The translations under genes and the position numbers were made by a program. This document shows positions 7,527-15,253 of a stretch of 45,546 bases of DNA, piece after piece. Position 1 is the first letter of the stretch; each line of letters starts with the position of its first letter. The DNA is taken from the NCBI GenBank assembly GCA_050257395.1, contig JBLMWU010000286.1, positions 1 to 45,546 of the forward strand. Direction: 5' to 3'. The stretch is from JAIRTY01 sp050257395. Lineage in GTDB: Bacteria; Actinomycetota; Actinomycetes; Streptosporangiales; Streptosporangiaceae. The notes beneath the pieces were generated by a model. That model saw only the letters and a list, made by a program, of their open reading frames with translations. It did no database searches and had not been told where the DNA came from.

Positions 7527-7895
7527 ATGGCGCTTCGTGACTCCATGCGTGAATCGGCCGCTCAGCATCTCCAGCCTGGTGAGACCATCCAGGCGGTCAT
7601 CGGCGCGCAGACCGCGAGCCAGTGGCTCGCGGGCCTGACCGGCGTGTTCGTGTTCCTCAGCCTCAACCGGTACCGGATGATCGTGGTCACCCCGGCCCGG
7701 ACCGTGGTGCTCGACACCGGCAAGGTCAGCATGAAGAAGGCCCGCGGGGTGGTGACCGAGCTGCCGCGGTCCACCCGGCTCGGCCCGGGGACCGGCCTGT
7801 GGCACCGGATCCCGGCCGGCGGCGAGAACCTGCGGGTGCACCGCCGGTTCTTCAAGGACATCGAGGCCGCCGACGCCGAGCTGGCCGCGGTCTGA
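7527..7895 (+). CDS. Small PH-like domain protein
   Basis: The 122-residue protein has the order seen in small bacterial PH-like domains (bPH/YokE type). An N-terminal helix (SMRESAAQHLQPGETIQAVIGAQTA) and a hydrophobic stretch (WLAGLTGVFVFL) come first. A strand (YRMIVVTPARTVVLDT) then leads to more strands and a C-terminal helix (FFKDIEAADAELAAV). Such domains often sit at the membrane and bind lipid or protein. No transmembrane segment is clear; the WLAGLTGVFVFLSL stretch may dip into the membrane. ATG 7527 has GAGGGTAAGC upstream. It ends the plus-strand run starting with the FHA gene and is followed by a strong hairpin at 7907-7950. The family call is tentative. Confidence 0.65.
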   Translation: MALRDSMRESAAQHLQPGETIQAVIGAQTASQWLAGLTGVFVFLSLNRYRMIVVTPARTVVLDTGKVSMKKARGVVTELPRSTRLGPGTGLWHRIPAGGENLRVHRRFFKDIEAADAELAAV

Positions 7896-7906
7896 CCCGT
7901 CCGGGA

Positions 7907-7950
7907 GCGGCACCTCGCGGCCCCCGGCTGAGGGGTCCCGCGGGTGCCGC
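7907..7950 (+). terminator. Strong intergenic hairpin
   Basis: Arms at 7907-7920 and 7937-7950 pair over about 13 positions with one irregularity (GCGGCACC against GGTGCCGC at the base). The loop adds CCCC/GGGG pairing. It closes the FHA-hypothetical-PH run and separates it from the hydrolase at 8014. Confidence 0.65.
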
Positions 7951-8013
7951 TTCCGAGGGCGGGGACCCGGGCGGGTACTCGCCGTGGCGGGGAGCAGCTG
8001 GTTCTATGGCCCT

Positions 8014-8946
8014 ATGACGGGATCAGCGGGGGCCGCTTCCGCGGGGCATGACACGGCGCCACTTGAGTTCCAGGTGCGGGGGCAGCGGGTCGCGGGCCTG
8101 CTGCGCACCCCGCGCGGCGCGGCCGGGCCGCTGCCGGGGGTGGTGCTGACCGGCCCGTTCACCGGCGTGAAGGAGCAGGTGGTCTCGGTCTACGCCCGGC
8201 GGCTGGCCAGCCAGGGGCTGGTCACGCTGGTCTTCGACCACCGCGGCTTCGGCGCCAGCGAGGGTGAGCCGCGCCAGCACGAGGATGCCGCGGGCAAGCT
8301 GGCGGACCTGCGCGCCGCCACCAGCGCCCTCGCCGCCCAGCCGGGCGTGGACGCGGCCCGGCTCGGCTGCGTGGGGATCTGCCTGGGCGGCGGCTACGCC
8401 CTGCGGCACAGCGCCTTCGACCCGCGGATCCGGGCGGCCGCGTTCGTGGCCGCGGCCTTCAACGACCCGCGCGCCATGCGCGAGGGCATGGGGGAGGACG
8501 GCTACCGGGCGCAGCTGCGGCGCTTCGCCGAGGCCGACCAGCGTGAGTTCGGCACCGGTGAGCCCGAGTACCTGCCCGCGGTGGACCGCGACGGCGGCCC
8601 GGCGGCCATGCCGGGCCGTGAGCCCTGGGACTACTACGGCACCGGCCGGTCCGCGGCGCCCGGCTGGCAGAACCGGGTCACCCTGCTGTCCATCCGCGAG
8701 CTGCTCACGTTCGACGCCGCGATCGGCGCGGACTTCCTGGCGGGCACGCCCGCGCTGTTCATCCACGGGCGGCGGGACGACTTCTGCTCGCCCAGCGCCG
8801 CCGAGGGCGTCTGCCAGCGGGCCCAGACGGGCGACAAGGAGTTCGTCTGGCTGGACACCTCGAACCACATCGACCTCTACGACAACCCGGTCTTCGTGGA
8901 CCCGGCCGCCGCGCACCTGGCCGGCTGGCTGCTCAAGCGGCTCTGA
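8014..8946 (+). CDS. Alpha/beta hydrolase with a cysteine nucleophile (dienelactone-hydrolase-like)
   Basis: A 310-residue alpha/beta hydrolase. The oxyanion region (VVLTGPFTGVKEQ, then LVFDHRGFGASEGEPR) is typical of DUF1100/YcjY-like members. The nucleophile elbow is GICLGGGYA with Cys at residue 123 instead of Ser. HGRRDDFCSP supplies the probable Asp and SNHIDLY the His. A Cys-Asp-His triad is known from dienelactone hydrolase, so hydrolysis of a lactone or activated ester is plausible; the substrate is unknown. The start is uncertain. ATG 8014 begins the family-like part and has TTCTAT 6 nt upstream, a weak leaderless-type signal. An in-frame GTG at 7984 has no ribosome binding site. The gene appears to stand alone between the hairpin at 7907-7950 and the PadR gene. 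Confidence 0.85.
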   Translation: MTGSAGAASAGHDTAPLEFQVRGQRVAGLLRTPRGAAGPLPGVVLTGPFTGVKEQVVSVYARRLASQGLVTLVFDHRGFGASEGEPRQHEDAAGKLADLRAATSALAAQPGVDAARLGCVGICLGGGYALRHSAFDPRIRAAAFVAAAFNDPRAMREGMGEDGYRAQLRRFAEADQREFGTGEPEYLPAVDRDGGPAAMPGREPWDYYGTGRSAAPGWQNRVTLLSIRELLTFDAAIGADFLAGTPALFIHGRRDDFCSPSAAEGVCQRAQTGDKEFVWLDTSNHIDLYDNPVFVDPAAAHLAGWLLKRL

Positions 8947-8989
8947 TCCGCTCCCCGCCTTGCCACCGCGCGGCCGTCGGCGTACTCTG

Positions 8990-9001
8990 ACGATATATCG
9001 T
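8990..9001. promoter_or_regulatory. PadR-type operator palindrome
   Basis: ACGATATATCGT is a perfect 12-bp palindrome, and a further TATCG half-site follows at 9007-9011. It is one of the very few AT-rich spots in the window and lies 34 bp before the PadR start. Such CGATATATCG-like sites are plausible autoregulatory targets of the adjacent PadR protein. Confidence 0.65.
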
Positions 9002-9035
9002 GATCGTATCGCGAGTAGATCTTGCGGGGGTAGGG

Positions 9036-9770
9036 ATGTCTGCAGCAGGTGCGCCGGCCGGCGACTTCGGCGCGTGGTTCTCTGATGCTGGTGAGTGCGG
9101 CCGTGACCTGCTCGGTCATCTCCGGGGCGCCTTCCGGGTGATGGCTGGCCCGGGCGGCCCGGGGGCGGGCCCGGGCTGGCGGGGCGGGCCGTACCGGCGG
9201 CGCACCCGGGCGGCCTGGGCGCCGGGTGACTGGCCGGGCGGGTTCGGCGGGCCGCCCTGGGGGCCGTGGCCCGGGCAGCCGGGTTTCCAGCGCGGGCCGA
9301 AGGCCAGCCGAGGCGACGTCCGGGCCGCGATCCTGGCGCTGCTGCGCGAAGGCCCGCGCAACGGCTACCAGATCATGTCCGAGATCGAGGAGCGCAGCGG
9401 CGGCGCCTGGCGGCCCAGCCCCGGCGCCGTCTACCCGGCGCTGCAGCAGCTCGCCGACGAAGGGCTCATCGAGGCCGAGGAGTCCAGCGGCCGCCGCACG
9501 TTCAGCCTCACCGAGGCCGGCCGCCGCCACATCGAGGAGCACCCCGAAGCGGCCCGCGCCGCGTGGGAGTCGATGGCGCCCGGCGAGCCCGGGGAGGTGC
9601 CGGGCCTGTTCGCGCAGGCGGCACGGCTGGCAGGCAGCATCGTCCAGGTCGCGCACGCCGGCACGCCGGCGCAGGTCCGCGAGGCCGAGGCGCTGCTGGA
9701 GCAGACCCGCCGCCGGATGTACCAGATCCTGGCCGGCGACGACGTCAGCGACGAAGACGACGAGCAGTAA
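9036..9770 (+). CDS. PadR-family transcriptional regulator
   Basis: The 244-residue protein carries a PadR winged helix at about 92-170: RGDVRAAILALLREGPRNGY, QIMSEIEER, PSPGAVYPALQQLADEGLIE, FSLTEAGRRHIEEH. The C-terminal helix (about 200-235, EAEALLEQTRRRMYQILAG) is the usual dimerisation helix, followed by an acidic tail. Residues about 35-90 are rich in Gly, Pro, Trp and Arg, a disordered extension seen in many actinobacterial PadR proteins. I chose ATG 9036; GGGGGTAGGG precedes it, and the frame can extend upstream only to about 9000. The palindrome at 8990-9001 suggests autoregulation. The DUF1707 gene follows after 12 nt, so both are probably one unit. Confidence 0.9.
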   Translation: MSAAGAPAGDFGAWFSDAGECGRDLLGHLRGAFRVMAGPGGPGAGPGWRGGPYRRRTRAAWAPGDWPGGFGGPPWGPWPGQPGFQRGPKASRGDVRAAILALLREGPRNGYQIMSEIEERSGGAWRPSPGAVYPALQQLADEGLIEAEESSGRRTFSLTEAGRRHIEEHPEAARAAWESMAPGEPGEVPGLFAQAARLAGSIVQVAHAGTPAQVREAEALLEQTRRRMYQILAGDDVSDEDDEQ

Positions 9771-9782
9771 CGGGGAGCAGCA

Positions 9783-10229
9783 ATGGACGATCACATCCGC
9801 GTCTCCGACGCCGACCGGGACCGGGTCGCCGGCCGGCTGCGGGAGCACTTCGCCGCGGGCCGGCTCACCCAGGACGAGCTGGACGAGCGGGTCTCGGCGG
9901 CGCTGAACGCCCGGACGTTCGGGGAACTGCGCGGCGTCCTGGCGGACCTGCCCGAGCCCGGGTCCGCGCCGCCGCGGCCCGGCCCGTTCCCGCAGCAGGT
10001 GCCGCCGGTGTGGCTGGCGCGCCGCCGCGGCCCGCGCTTCCTGCCGGTGCTGCTGCTGGTCCTGCTGCTGGCGCTGATCCTGCCGGGCGGCCACTGGTTC
10101 TTCTGGGGGTTCTTCCCCTTCCTGTTCGTGTTCTGGACGGCCGCCTGCCTGGCCGCCATCGTCGCCATGACCCGGTTCCGGCGGCATCACCACCACCGGT
10201 GGGACGGCGGCTGGCATCCGCACGGCTGA
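9783..10229 (+). CDS. DUF1707 membrane protein (copy 1)
   Basis: The 148-residue protein starts with a DUF1707 domain (residues 3-58: HIRVSDADRDRVAGRLREHF, then GRLTQDELDERVSAALNART, then GELRGVLADLP). A Pro-rich linker and two hydrophobic segments follow (FLPVLLLVLLLALILPG and WFFWGFFPFLFVFWTAACLAAIVAM). The C-terminus is His/Arg-rich (RRHHHHRW). The function of DUF1707 is unknown, and the domain is common in actinobacterial membrane proteins next to regulators. ATG 9783 has GGGGAGCAGCA upstream and lies 12 nt after the PadR stop, so the PadR regulator likely controls it. A second copy with the same plan is at 31296-31766. Confidence 0.85.
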   Translation: MDDHIRVSDADRDRVAGRLREHFAAGRLTQDELDERVSAALNARTFGELRGVLADLPEPGSAPPRPGPFPQQVPPVWLARRRGPRFLPVLLLVLLLALILPGGHWFFWGFFPFLFVFWTAACLAAIVAMTRFRRHHHHRWDGGWHPHG

Positions 10230-10292
10230 CCGGGGCGCCAGCCCGTTCACCATCACCGGGGGCGGTACCGGCGGCTGACCGCGCCCCGGGTC
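10228..10292. terminator. Bidirectional terminator-like structure
   Basis: GACCGGGGCG (10228-10237) pairs with the stretch at 10281-10292 with one bulge, and the loop contains a smaller GC hairpin. It spans both stop codons of the convergent DUF1707 and MuiA-like genes. Confidence 0.5.
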
Positions 10293-11874
10293 ACAGCCCG
10301 GTGACGGTCGCCTGCGCCGGATGCTCCACCGTGAACCGGTACCGGACCGTGGCGGCCGCCCCGCCGTCCAGCGACAGCTCCCAGGTGAGCTCGCCCAGGT
10401 CATCCTGGCTGGCCGGGGCCGGGCTGGCGTCGCGCAGCCGCACCTTGATCTCGCCGTCGGTGGATACCGGGATGTGGTCGTGGACGCTGACCCGGGCGGT
10501 GCCCGCGCGGTGGTTCTCCACCGTGATCTCGTAGCCGATGTCGATGGTGCGGGTGCCGCCGATCACCGCCTTGCCGGTGGCGCGGCGGCGCAGCTCCCGT
10601 TCCACCCGGAGCTGGTCGTCCACTCCGAGCTGCAGCTCGAACTCCTCGCCCGCGGCGACCGTCTCCAGGGCGGTCTCGCCGACGAACTGCGCCTCATGGA
10701 ACACCCGCGCCGGGCCGGGCAGCAGCAGCAGCGGCGAGCTGTTGGTGACGGTCGCGCGCAGGTACGCCTCCGGGGCGAGCACGGGCACCACCAGATGGTC
10801 GAGCGCCGCGTCCAGATCGAACCTGGCCACCATGGTCTTGTGCGGCCCGCCGTCGGCGGGCACCGCCAGCGGGCGCTGGACCCGGTAGACCACGCCCGCG
10901 CCGGCCTCCCCGAACTCCGCCTGCAGCACCGCCGCCTCCGGCGCGGCCGCCCCGGGCGCCGGCGCGCCGGCCATGGGCGGCGGCACCGGCCCTTCGGCCA
11001 TGGCGTGCATCACCCGGCCGCGGGCCGCCATGGGCCGGGGGGTGGGCGCGGCCCGGCCGATGTACCAGGGCTGCAGCTCCGGCAGGGTCTGGTGGGCGCC
11101 GCGCCGGGTGGTGGACAGCACCAGCTCCACCGCGGGCCAGTCCTCACCGGTGTGCTGGGTGACCTCCGCGAGGTAGGAGATGGCCAGCCGCTCGCCGGTG
11201 AGCACCAGGTCGTAGAGGGGACGCCAGGAGGCGCCGGTCACGTGGTAGGACAGCTCCAGCTCGGCGTCGGTGGCGCTGGCGGCGTCCAGGACCGCGGACA
11301 CGGCGGTGAACTCGGCTGGCCGGCCGGCTCGCCTTTCAGCGTCGGCCAGGCGCTGCTCGGCGGCCTCGAGCTCGCGGACCGCGGCGCGCTTGCGGGCGGC
11401 GATGTCGCGCTGGCTGCCCAGGGCGTTCGCGGTGCTGGCCGACAGGTGACCCGCCATCCGGGACAGGTCCTCGTTGCTGGCCCGGCCGAAACTGACCGCC
11501 CGGGCCAGCGCGGTCGCAGCGGCCTCGGACAGGTAGCCGAGGAAGCCAAGCCGGGCCTGCTCGGCGGCGTCCTCGTCATCGAGCGCCTGGACCGCGTCAC
11601 GGCACCGGTCGGCCTCGGCGCGCAGCCGGGCGGTCTCCTCGCGGAGCGGGTCGGTCCCGTAGCCGCGGTGGACCTCGACGTTCAGGAGGGTCAGGTCCTC
11701 GCCGCGGGCGGCGATGCGGACCGACGCGGGGTCCACGGCCGCGGGCAGGCCGCCGATGACGACCGGCCGCTGGCCGGGCGCCAGGCGCACCTGGCCTTTG
11801 CGCACCACCAGGGCGCCGTCCCGGAAGACGGTCACCCCGGAGATCGGCGCGTCCAGGTCGATGACCTCGGTCAT
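10291..11874 (-). CDS. DUF4139 / mucoidy-inhibitor MuiA-family protein
   Basis: The 527-residue protein matches the MuiA family. The N-terminal DUF4140-like part (ISGVTVFRDGALVVRKGQVRL, then VVIGGLPAAVDPASVRIAARGE) is followed by a helical, probably coiled-coil region at about 75-185 (REETARLRAEADRCRDAVQA, then AVRELEAAEQRLADAERRAG). A C-terminal DUF4139 beta domain follows (YHVTGASWRPLYDLVLTGER, ISYLAEVTQHTGEDWPAVEL, LSTTRRG, then EITVENHRAGTARVSVHDHIP). The biochemical role is unknown. A low-complexity Ala/Pro/Met insert lies at about 275-315. No signal peptide is seen. The start at 11874 is supported by TACCGT exactly 6 nt upstream, a leaderless-type layout. It is convergent with the DUF1707 gene and has no operon partner. 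Confidence 0.85.
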   Translation of the reverse strand: MTEVIDLDAPISGVTVFRDGALVVRKGQVRLAPGQRPVVIGGLPAAVDPASVRIAARGEDLTLLNVEVHRGYGTDPLREETARLRAEADRCRDAVQALDDEDAAEQARLGFLGYLSEAAATALARAVSFGRASNEDLSRMAGHLSASTANALGSQRDIAARKRAAVRELEAAEQRLADAERRAGRPAEFTAVSAVLDAASATDAELELSYHVTGASWRPLYDLVLTGERLAISYLAEVTQHTGEDWPAVELVLSTTRRGAHQTLPELQPWYIGRAAPTPRPMAARGRVMHAMAEGPVPPPMAGAPAPGAAAPEAAVLQAEFGEAGAGVVYRVQRPLAVPADGGPHKTMVARFDLDAALDHLVVPVLAPEAYLRATVTNSSPLLLLPGPARVFHEAQFVGETALETVAAGEEFELQLGVDDQLRVERELRRRATGKAVIGGTRTIDIGYEITVENHRAGTARVSVHDHIPVSTDGEIKVRLRDASPAPASQDDLGELTWELSLDGGAAATVRYRFTVEHPAQATVTGL

Positions 11875-11880
11875 GGGGGC

Positions 11881-11886
11881 ACGGTA
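11881..11886 (-). promoter_or_regulatory. Leaderless-type -10 hexamer of the MuiA-like gene
   Basis: On the minus strand TACCGT (a TANNNT match) is followed by six bases and ATG 11874, with no ribosome binding site in between. Confidence 0.5.
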
Positions 11887-12138
11887 TCAATGAGGTTCCA
11901 TCGCGGCTGTCGTCCTGCCTTCCTGTGCATCCAGAAGCTGAATCAGACGGCCGGCCTCCTGGTCAATGTGCGGGTTTTTCCCGGGGCCCTCACGCCCGCC
12001 GGGCACACCGGCCGGGCATGGCTCATGATCAGGACATCAGCCGCCGGGCTATCGGGGAAGGGCCTCTGGTAATACCCGTTCAAAGCCCTACAGAATGGTG
12101 CGCGGCGGCCGCCCGGGACGGGCTCGATGGCCGCGGGG
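11887..12138. other. Intergenic region, no gene seen
   Basis: This 252-bp stretch lies between the start of the MuiA-like gene and the stop of the DDAH gene. I see no supportable gene, RNA or strong hairpin in it. Confidence 0.5.
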
Positions 12139-12903
12139 TCACCGTCCGGGCAGCAGCACGCTCAGGCAGGTGACGCAGCCTTCGAGCTTCTCGAACTCGC
12201 TGATGTCCACCACGACCGGGGTGAAGCCCAGGTCGTCCAGGAGCCCGGCGGTGCGGGGTGCGGACGCGGCGATCAGCACCCGGTCCCCGCCGAGCGGGAC
12301 GACATGGCAGCCGGCCTCTTCCTCCACCGGGCGGACCGCCGGGAACAGCCCGGCCGGCACCAGCCGCGGCAGCAGCAGGAACGTGCCGTCGGGCAGCGCG
12401 GTCACCGCGGACTTGAGGTGCAGCACGCCGCGCAGCGGCACGGCGATCACGGTGCGGCCCAGCGGGGCCAGCAGCGCGCGCAGCTGGCGGATGCCCGCGC
12501 CGTTGGTGCGCCCGCCGCGCCCCACGTACACGGTGCGGCCAGCCTGCAGCACATCGCCACCGTCGAGGGTCCCCGGCTCCTGGATCGCGGCGGTGCGCAG
12601 GCCCAGCGACCGGAGGCTGCCGGCGGCGCCGGCCACCTCGGCCCGGCGGGCCGGCGCGCCCGGCCGGCCCAGCACCGCCAGGTCCTCGCAGACCACCGCC
12701 GTGTCTTCGATGAAGACCGAGTCCGGGCAGTCCTCAGCGGCCGGCGCCTGCTGGATCGTCCAGCCGCTGCCGGCCAGCGCATCGGCGTACGCCGCGTGCT
12801 GGGCCCGGGCCAGGGCCACATCCACCTGGGTCCGCCTGATGTGGGTGACGATGCCCTCGGCCAGCCTGCTGCTGGGCGCGCGGACCAGGGCCGTGCCGTA
12901 CAC
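12139..12903 (-). CDS. Dimethylarginine dimethylaminohydrolase-like enzyme
   Basis: A 254-residue protein of the amidinotransferase/DDAH fold. DDAH hydrolyses N-omega-methylated arginine to citrulline and a methylamine. Family landmarks are present in order: ALVRAPSSRLAEGIVTH at the N-terminus, the substrate-binding acidic pair in FIEDTAVV (Glu66, Asp67), GTLDGGDVL (111-119), the catalytic His in LHLKSAVTAL (His162) and a C-terminal Cys in GCVTCLSVL (about Cys246). I prefer GTG 12903 because AAGGGGG lies 6 nt upstream and the resulting length matches bacterial DDAH. ATG 12939 would add 12 residues with no ribosome binding site. The two small genes upstream are on the same strand but unrelated. 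Other guanidine-modifying enzymes share the fold, so the substrate is not certain. Confidence 0.85.
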   Translation of the reverse strand: MYGTALVRAPSSRLAEGIVTHIRRTQVDVALARAQHAAYADALAGSGWTIQQAPAAEDCPDSVFIEDTAVVCEDLAVLGRPGAPARRAEVAGAAGSLRSLGLRTAAIQEPGTLDGGDVLQAGRTVYVGRGGRTNGAGIRQLRALLAPLGRTVIAVPLRGVLHLKSAVTALPDGTFLLLPRLVPAGLFPAVRPVEEEAGCHVVPLGGDRVLIAASAPRTAGLLDDLGFTPVVVDISEFEKLEGCVTCLSVLLPGR

Positions 12904-12994
12904 CGATCGCCCCCTTACCGGGATGAGTGCTCTGATCATTTCAGCGCCGGAGTGATCACGGAGCCCACCGCGCGGCCGCGCGCGTGCCCGCGAT

Positions 12995-13225
12995 TCAGGG
13001 ACGGGCGCTGTTGCCTGCCAGCGTCCAGCCGACGAGCGCATTGGCGTGCCCGTGCCCCATGCCGTGCCCGGACTTCAGATAGCCCACGATCGCCATGTGC
13101 TGATCCAGGCCGCAGCCCGCGATTATCTGCTGCCACTCCGCGATCGAGCGCCCGTACTTCTTCTCAATGGACGGGAAGTACGAAGCAGGTCCCTGCTTCG
13201 GCCATGGCGGCGCGTGCTCGGTCAT
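12995..13225 (-). CDS. DUF4287 small protein
   Basis: The 76-residue protein (start MTEHAPPWPKQGPASYFPSI) matches the DUF4287 family. Its landmarks are a short N-terminus, SIEKKYGRSIAEWQQII, then LDQHMAIVGYLKSGHGMGHGHANALVGW. The function is unknown; the fold is small and helical and the protein is probably cytoplasmic. The HGMGHGHAN segment, with three His, is a family hallmark. GAGAGGAAC lies just upstream of ATG 13225, which makes this start better than the longer frame. It lies between the DUF998 and DDAH genes on the minus strand with gaps of 85-92 nt, so co-transcription is possible but not shown. Confidence 0.85.
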   Translation of the reverse strand: MTEHAPPWPKQGPASYFPSIEKKYGRSIAEWQQIIAGCGLDQHMAIVGYLKSGHGMGHGHANALVGWTLAGNSARP

Positions 13226-13310
13226 GGTGATTGTTCCTCTCTGGCTCCCACGGGTAAGACGTGCCGCCCGGGCCGATCTCATCGCCCGGGCGATCAGCCG
13301 CTGCGGCAGG

Positions 13311-13937
13311 TTACCGGCGGCCAGCGGGACTGGAGGTGAGGAGGTGGCCGCCGAAGAACGCCAGCCACAGGATGATCGGGAAGACCACCCACCGTTCGGC
13401 GCCGCCGATGCCGATGGCCTTCACCACGGGGCTGCTGCCGCCCAGCTCGGCTGCAAGGAGCGCCACCAGCGAGAGCAGGCCCGCCGACAGCGACATGAAC
13501 CGGAACGGTGCCGGGGTCACCCTGAAGACCGCGATCGCCGTCAGCGCCGAGAACACGAAGGTGATCAGGGCGACAATGGGATGCGGGCCCGTGTTGCCAG
13601 GGAAGATTCCCACGCCGAGGGTGCCGGCACCGAAGAGCGCGGACACCACCGCGAGCACCCGGTCCTGGTAGATCCGCCACAGGGCGAACGCCCCGGCCAG
13701 GAGCAATACCCCGGCGATGAGCATCGTGGTATCGAAGATCATCGCGGAGGGCTGCGTCACCAGCCCCTGCGGCGGCCTGGTGCCGCCCAGGTCGCTGATC
13801 TCCCGCCGTGCCGAATAGTGCCGGACGACCGGGTACTTCGTTTCGGCGGTAACGATCCCCATCAGCAGTGCGAACCCCGCCGATGAATACAGAACGCCCG
13901 CTGCGTACGCCAGCCGCTGGCGGATAACAGCCGTCAT
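13311..13937 (-). CDS. DUF998 integral membrane protein
   Basis: The 208-residue protein has six hydrophobic segments and fits the DUF998 family. Segment 1 is LAYAAGVLYSSAGFALLMGIV. TMLIAGVLLLAGAFALW, VLAVVSALFGAGTLGVGIFP, IVALITFVFSALTAIAVF, FMSLSAGLLSLVALLAA and VVFPIILWLAFFGGHLL follow. The FPGNTGP motif after segment 3 is typical of the family. The function is unknown. I chose ATG 13937, which begins 9 residues before the first membrane segment and has GGCGAG upstream. The longer frame would only add an unlikely Arg/Gly-rich leader. No operon partner is evident. Confidence 0.8.
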   Translation of the reverse strand: MTAVIRQRLAYAAGVLYSSAGFALLMGIVTAETKYPVVRHYSARREISDLGGTRPPQGLVTQPSAMIFDTTMLIAGVLLLAGAFALWRIYQDRVLAVVSALFGAGTLGVGIFPGNTGPHPIVALITFVFSALTAIAVFRVTPAPFRFMSLSAGLLSLVALLAAELGGSSPVVKAIGIGGAERWVVFPIILWLAFFGGHLLTSSPAGRR

Positions 13938-14085
13938 GAAATCCACTCGCCCCCCGGGAACCCGAAGTCTTCGCCCCGCTAGACCCGATCGTGGAATCTC
14001 TGGAGCGCACGCAGCCAGAGGCAAAGGCCGGTACCCCCCGTGACATTCGCCTCCCTCCGGGTTCCTGGGCCGCGGGGGTCTGGGT

Positions 14086-14646
14086 TCAGTGCTGTGTCAG
14101 CGGGAGTCCTCGCTGGCACAGGGGGCAGCCGGTGGCGGGCCAGACCTGGCTGTCCAGGGTGGCCAGAGCGTGCAGCGGCAGCCCCAGCGTTCCGGCTGCG
14201 AAAGCGCTGGCCTGGCCGAGGGCCAGCAGAGCCGCAACAGCAACCGGGGCCGCTCCTGCTGCGCGGAGTTCTTCGTGGCTGGCCCGGACGGCTGTGCCTG
14301 CGTTGATCGCGTCGTCCACGAGCGCGATGCGCCAGCCGCTGAGCTGGCCCCGGAGAGCGGCGGGGATGCGGCGGCCGGCGGCCCGGTCCGGGTACGCGGG
14401 CAGGAAGGCCGTGTCCAGGGCGAGCGCCAGCTGCTGGGCGAGGAACGCGCCGCCTGACCACGGGCCGCACACGGCTGCCGGCTCATACCGGCGGAGCTCG
14501 CTGGCGAGCTGCTGGATGGCGGGGGCGAGGCGGGCCGGCCGCAGGAACAGGCTGTCGAGGTCGAGCCAGAGGTCGCCGTGATAGCCCGTGCCCAGGTCGA
14601 AGTGACCGCGCCGGGGGCGGGCCAGCTCGCTCACATCTGTGTCCAC
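14086..14646 (-). CDS. Orotate-phosphoribosyltransferase-like PRT protein
   Basis: A 186-residue type I phosphoribosyltransferase. The PRPP-binding motif is ALVDDAINAGTAV (108-120), and the start (GHFDLGTGYHGDLWLDLDSL) resembles the orotate PRTase N-terminus (GHF.LxSGxHxxxY). CGPWSGGAFLAQQLA (60-74) is the pyrophosphate-loop region. The C-terminus has a CPLC pair that could bind metal. True PyrE is usually about 180 residues, so length fits, but the usual lysine-rich catalytic loop is replaced here by YPDRAAGRRIP. The substrate may therefore not be orotate. The start is uncertain: GTG 14646 and GTG 14634 both lack a clear ribosome binding site. It is divergent from the DUF3291 gene with a 90-bp gap. 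Confidence 0.75.
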   Translation of the reverse strand: MDTDVSELARPRRGHFDLGTGYHGDLWLDLDSLFLRPARLAPAIQQLASELRRYEPAAVCGPWSGGAFLAQQLALALDTAFLPAYPDRAAGRRIPAALRGQLSGWRIALVDDAINAGTAVRASHEELRAAGAAPVAVAALLALGQASAFAAGTLGLPLHALATLDSQVWPATGCPLCQRGLPLTQH

Positions 14647-14724
14647 GAGCGCATGGTCGCACGCCGCGCCGCCGGCACGCTGACAGCGAACAGGCAGGCA
14701 GGTGCCCGGGGCCGCCGGGTCTGG

Positions 14725-14730
14725 CACGAT
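14725..14730 (+). promoter_or_regulatory. Leaderless-type -10 hexamer of the DUF3291 gene
   Basis: CACGAT, six bases, then GTG 14737. Bases 14725-14739 match the promoter before 6536 at most positions. Confidence 0.45.
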
Positions 14731-14736
14731 GGCTGC

Positions 14737-15249
14737 GTGGGATACGTGCTGGCTCAGGTCAACATCGGGCGGCTGCTCGCACCCGTGGACAGCCCGCAGC
14801 TCGCCGAATTCATGGCTGCGCTCGACCCGGTCAACGCGCTCGCTGACGCCGCGCCCGGATTCCTGTGGCGGCTGCAGACCGACGAGGGCAACGCCACCGC
14901 GGTCCAGGCCTTCGAGTGGGACGTGGCGGGCAGCGCGGGCGTCATCATGAACATGTCGGTGTGGGAGTCGGTGGACGCGCTCGCCGCGTTCGTGTACTCC
15001 GCTGAGCACCTGGCCGTCCTGCGGCGGCGCCGGCAGTGGTTCCAGCGGATGACCGAGGCCTACACCGCGCTGTGGTGGGTCGGCCGCGGCACCACGCCGT
15101 CCACCGGCGACGCCGAGGAGCGGATCCGGCACCTGCGGGCGCACGGGCCCACACCGCACGCGTTCACGCTCCGGGTCCACTTCCCGCCGCCGGACGACGC
15201 CGAGCCGGGCCCGCGGGCCGGCCGCGACGACTGGCTCTGCCCCGCCTGA
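14737..15249 (+). CDS. DUF3291 domain protein
   Basis: The 170-residue protein (VGYVLAQVNIGRLLAPVDSP, then EFMAALDPVNALADAAPGFLWRL) matches DUF3291, a dimeric alpha/beta-barrel fold related to small monooxygenases. Further family landmarks are VIMNMSVWESVDALAAFVY, EHLAVLRRRRQWFQRM and TALWWVGRGTTPSTGDAEER, and it ends with FTLRVHFPPPD. The function is unknown. The GTG start lacks a ribosome binding site but has CACGAT 6 nt upstream, so a leaderless transcript is likely. The VOC gene starts 4 nt after its stop, which suggests a two-gene unit. Confidence 0.85.
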   Translation: MGYVLAQVNIGRLLAPVDSPQLAEFMAALDPVNALADAAPGFLWRLQTDEGNATAVQAFEWDVAGSAGVIMNMSVWESVDALAAFVYSAEHLAVLRRRRQWFQRMTEAYTALWWVGRGTTPSTGDAEERIRHLRAHGPTPHAFTLRVHFPPPDDAEPGPRAGRDDWLCPA

Positions 15250-15253
15250 AGCC

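Noticed and set aside
8877..10403. A 508-codon open frame on the minus strand opposite the PadR and DUF1707 genes
   Set aside because: It is antisense to two clear family genes. Its translation is repetitive Arg/Pro/Gln text without domains, a by-product of GC bias.
12020..12173. A short plus-strand frame (MAHDQDISRRAIGEGPLVIP) between the MuiA-like and DDAH genes
   Set aside because: There is no ribosome binding site, it runs into the DDAH 3' end, and no family is recognisable.
14578..14736. An upstream extension of the DUF3291 gene
   Set aside because: It overlaps the N-terminus of the divergent PRT gene and adds no family sequence; GTG 14737 has a promoter-like hexamer at the right distance.
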